From CSP1-4 sp036559965 (GTDB taxonomy: Bacteria > Chloroflexota > Limnocylindria > Limnocylindrales > CSP1-4): a stretch of DNA of 14,649 bases. Position numbers and translations under genes: made by a program. Location of the stretch: positions 1-14,649 of the forward strand of contig DATBSD010000055.1 of NCBI GenBank assembly GCA_036559965.1, given 5' to 3'. Below the pieces are notes generated by a model. The model was not told where the DNA came from, did no database searches, and saw only the letters and a program-made list of their open reading frames with translations. This document shows, one piece after another, positions 14,413 through 14,649 of this stretch; the first letter of the stretch is position 1; the number at the start of each line of letters is the position of its first letter.

Positions 14413-14568
14413 TCTACGGCCGCACCCCGCCGAGCCCTTCTCTCGCTCCGTTCGCCGCCCTACTCGATGGGCGAACGCCGGCGCTGGGACCGTCGACGCG
14501 GCCCGCCGCGAGGGAGCCCTCGCAGCTACGAGGGAAGCGCCCGGATGGCGCAGGAGGAACGAGGAACG
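14413..14568 (+). promoter_or_regulatory. Structured 5' leader of the right-edge gene, candidate cis-regulatory RNA
   Basis: The predicted leader is about 155 nt and rich in hairpins. CGTTCGCC (14449-14456) pairs perfectly with GGCGAACG (14470-14477) around a 13-nt loop. CGCGG-CCCG-CCGCG lies at 14497-14510. GCGAGG (14508-14513) can pair with CCTCGC (14518-14523), or CCCTCG (14517-14522) can pair with CGAGGG (14529-14534) around CAGCTA; the two are mutually exclusive. GCGCC-CGGAT-GGCGC (14537-14551) ends directly at the ribosome-binding site AGGAGG (14552-14557), 11 nt before the ATG, with a second GAGG at 14561-14564. The layout suggests control of ribosome access. A known RNA motif upstream of nrdJ genes exists, but I cannot say whether this matches it. 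The B12-box of cobalamin riboswitches is not seen. Confidence 0.4.
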
Positions 14569-14649
14569 ATGGCCCGATCGACGACCGCCACCACCGTCGA
14601 GCGCACCCGCAGCGCCAAGGACCCGGCCAGCTTCACCGGCAAAGGGGTC
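14569..14649 (+). CDS. nrdJ: Start of gene cut by window edge, probable class II ribonucleotide reductase
   Basis: Only 27 codons are present, beginning MARSTTATTVERTRSAKD and continuing to GKGV with no stop before the end. This alone identifies nothing: the residues look like the disordered, Ser/Thr/Arg-rich head that precedes the reductase fold in B12-dependent NrdJ proteins, where a GKG motif often comes just before conserved sequence. The call rests mainly on the paired NrdR-like boxes and strong promoter upstream, since NrdR mostly controls ribonucleotide reductase operons. An nrdR gene or a class I reductase gene are the main alternatives. The ATG is supported by AGGAGG and GAGG upstream. 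Confidence 0.5.
   Translation, partial: MARSTTATTVERTRSAKDPASFTGKGV

Noticed and set aside
14413..14568. Cobalamin riboswitch before the putative nrdJ
   Set aside because: No GCCACTG-type B12 box or its surrounding conserved core is visible, and the leader is shorter than usual for that class.

Overview
This is a very GC-rich stretch (about 70 % by eye) of an ordinary, densely packed bacterial chromosome. It holds eleven complete or nearly complete genes and the first 27 codons of a twelfth. Gene content, base composition and the many starts that sit directly behind a -10 hexamer with no ribosome-binding site suggest a Chloroflexota bacterium of the Limnocylindria/Ellin6529 kind. A high-GC actinomycete-like lineage cannot be excluded. 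No mobile element, tRNA, rRNA or CRISPR array was seen.

Left part (1-4464, plus strand): a membrane-anchored alanine-rich helical protein of unknown function, an M17 leucyl aminopeptidase, a short A24 prepilin peptidase, and an adenosine deaminase. The deaminase is preceded by a possible leaderless 9-codon reading frame that overlaps its start. Middle (4452-7304): a HAD-IIA phosphatase on the minus strand meets the deaminase tail to tail. From a 17-bp shared gap it diverges from a plus-strand set made of a NYN/PIN-like nuclease, a membrane protein with a duplicated six-cysteine module, and a CcsB/ResC-type cytochrome c assembly protein.

Right part (7319-14079, minus strand): a three-gene, translationally coupled operon of MoxR AAA+ ATPase, DUF58 protein and von Willebrand A membrane protein. 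Upstream of it lies a 1174-residue signalling protein (double zinc ribbon, class III nucleotide cyclase, AAA ATPase, helical repeats).

Right edge (14080-14649): the most regulated part of the window. A gap of about 490 bp contains three helically phased DnaA-box-like repeats, two NrdR-box-like palindromes 33 bp apart, a near-consensus promoter (TTGACA, 17 bp, TAGTGT) and a hairpin-rich leader of about 155 nt with a strong ribosome-binding site. The gene that begins here is cut by the window edge. The NrdR-type control suggests a ribonucleotide reductase, probably class II (NrdJ). That control region is the main candidate for something not yet described.
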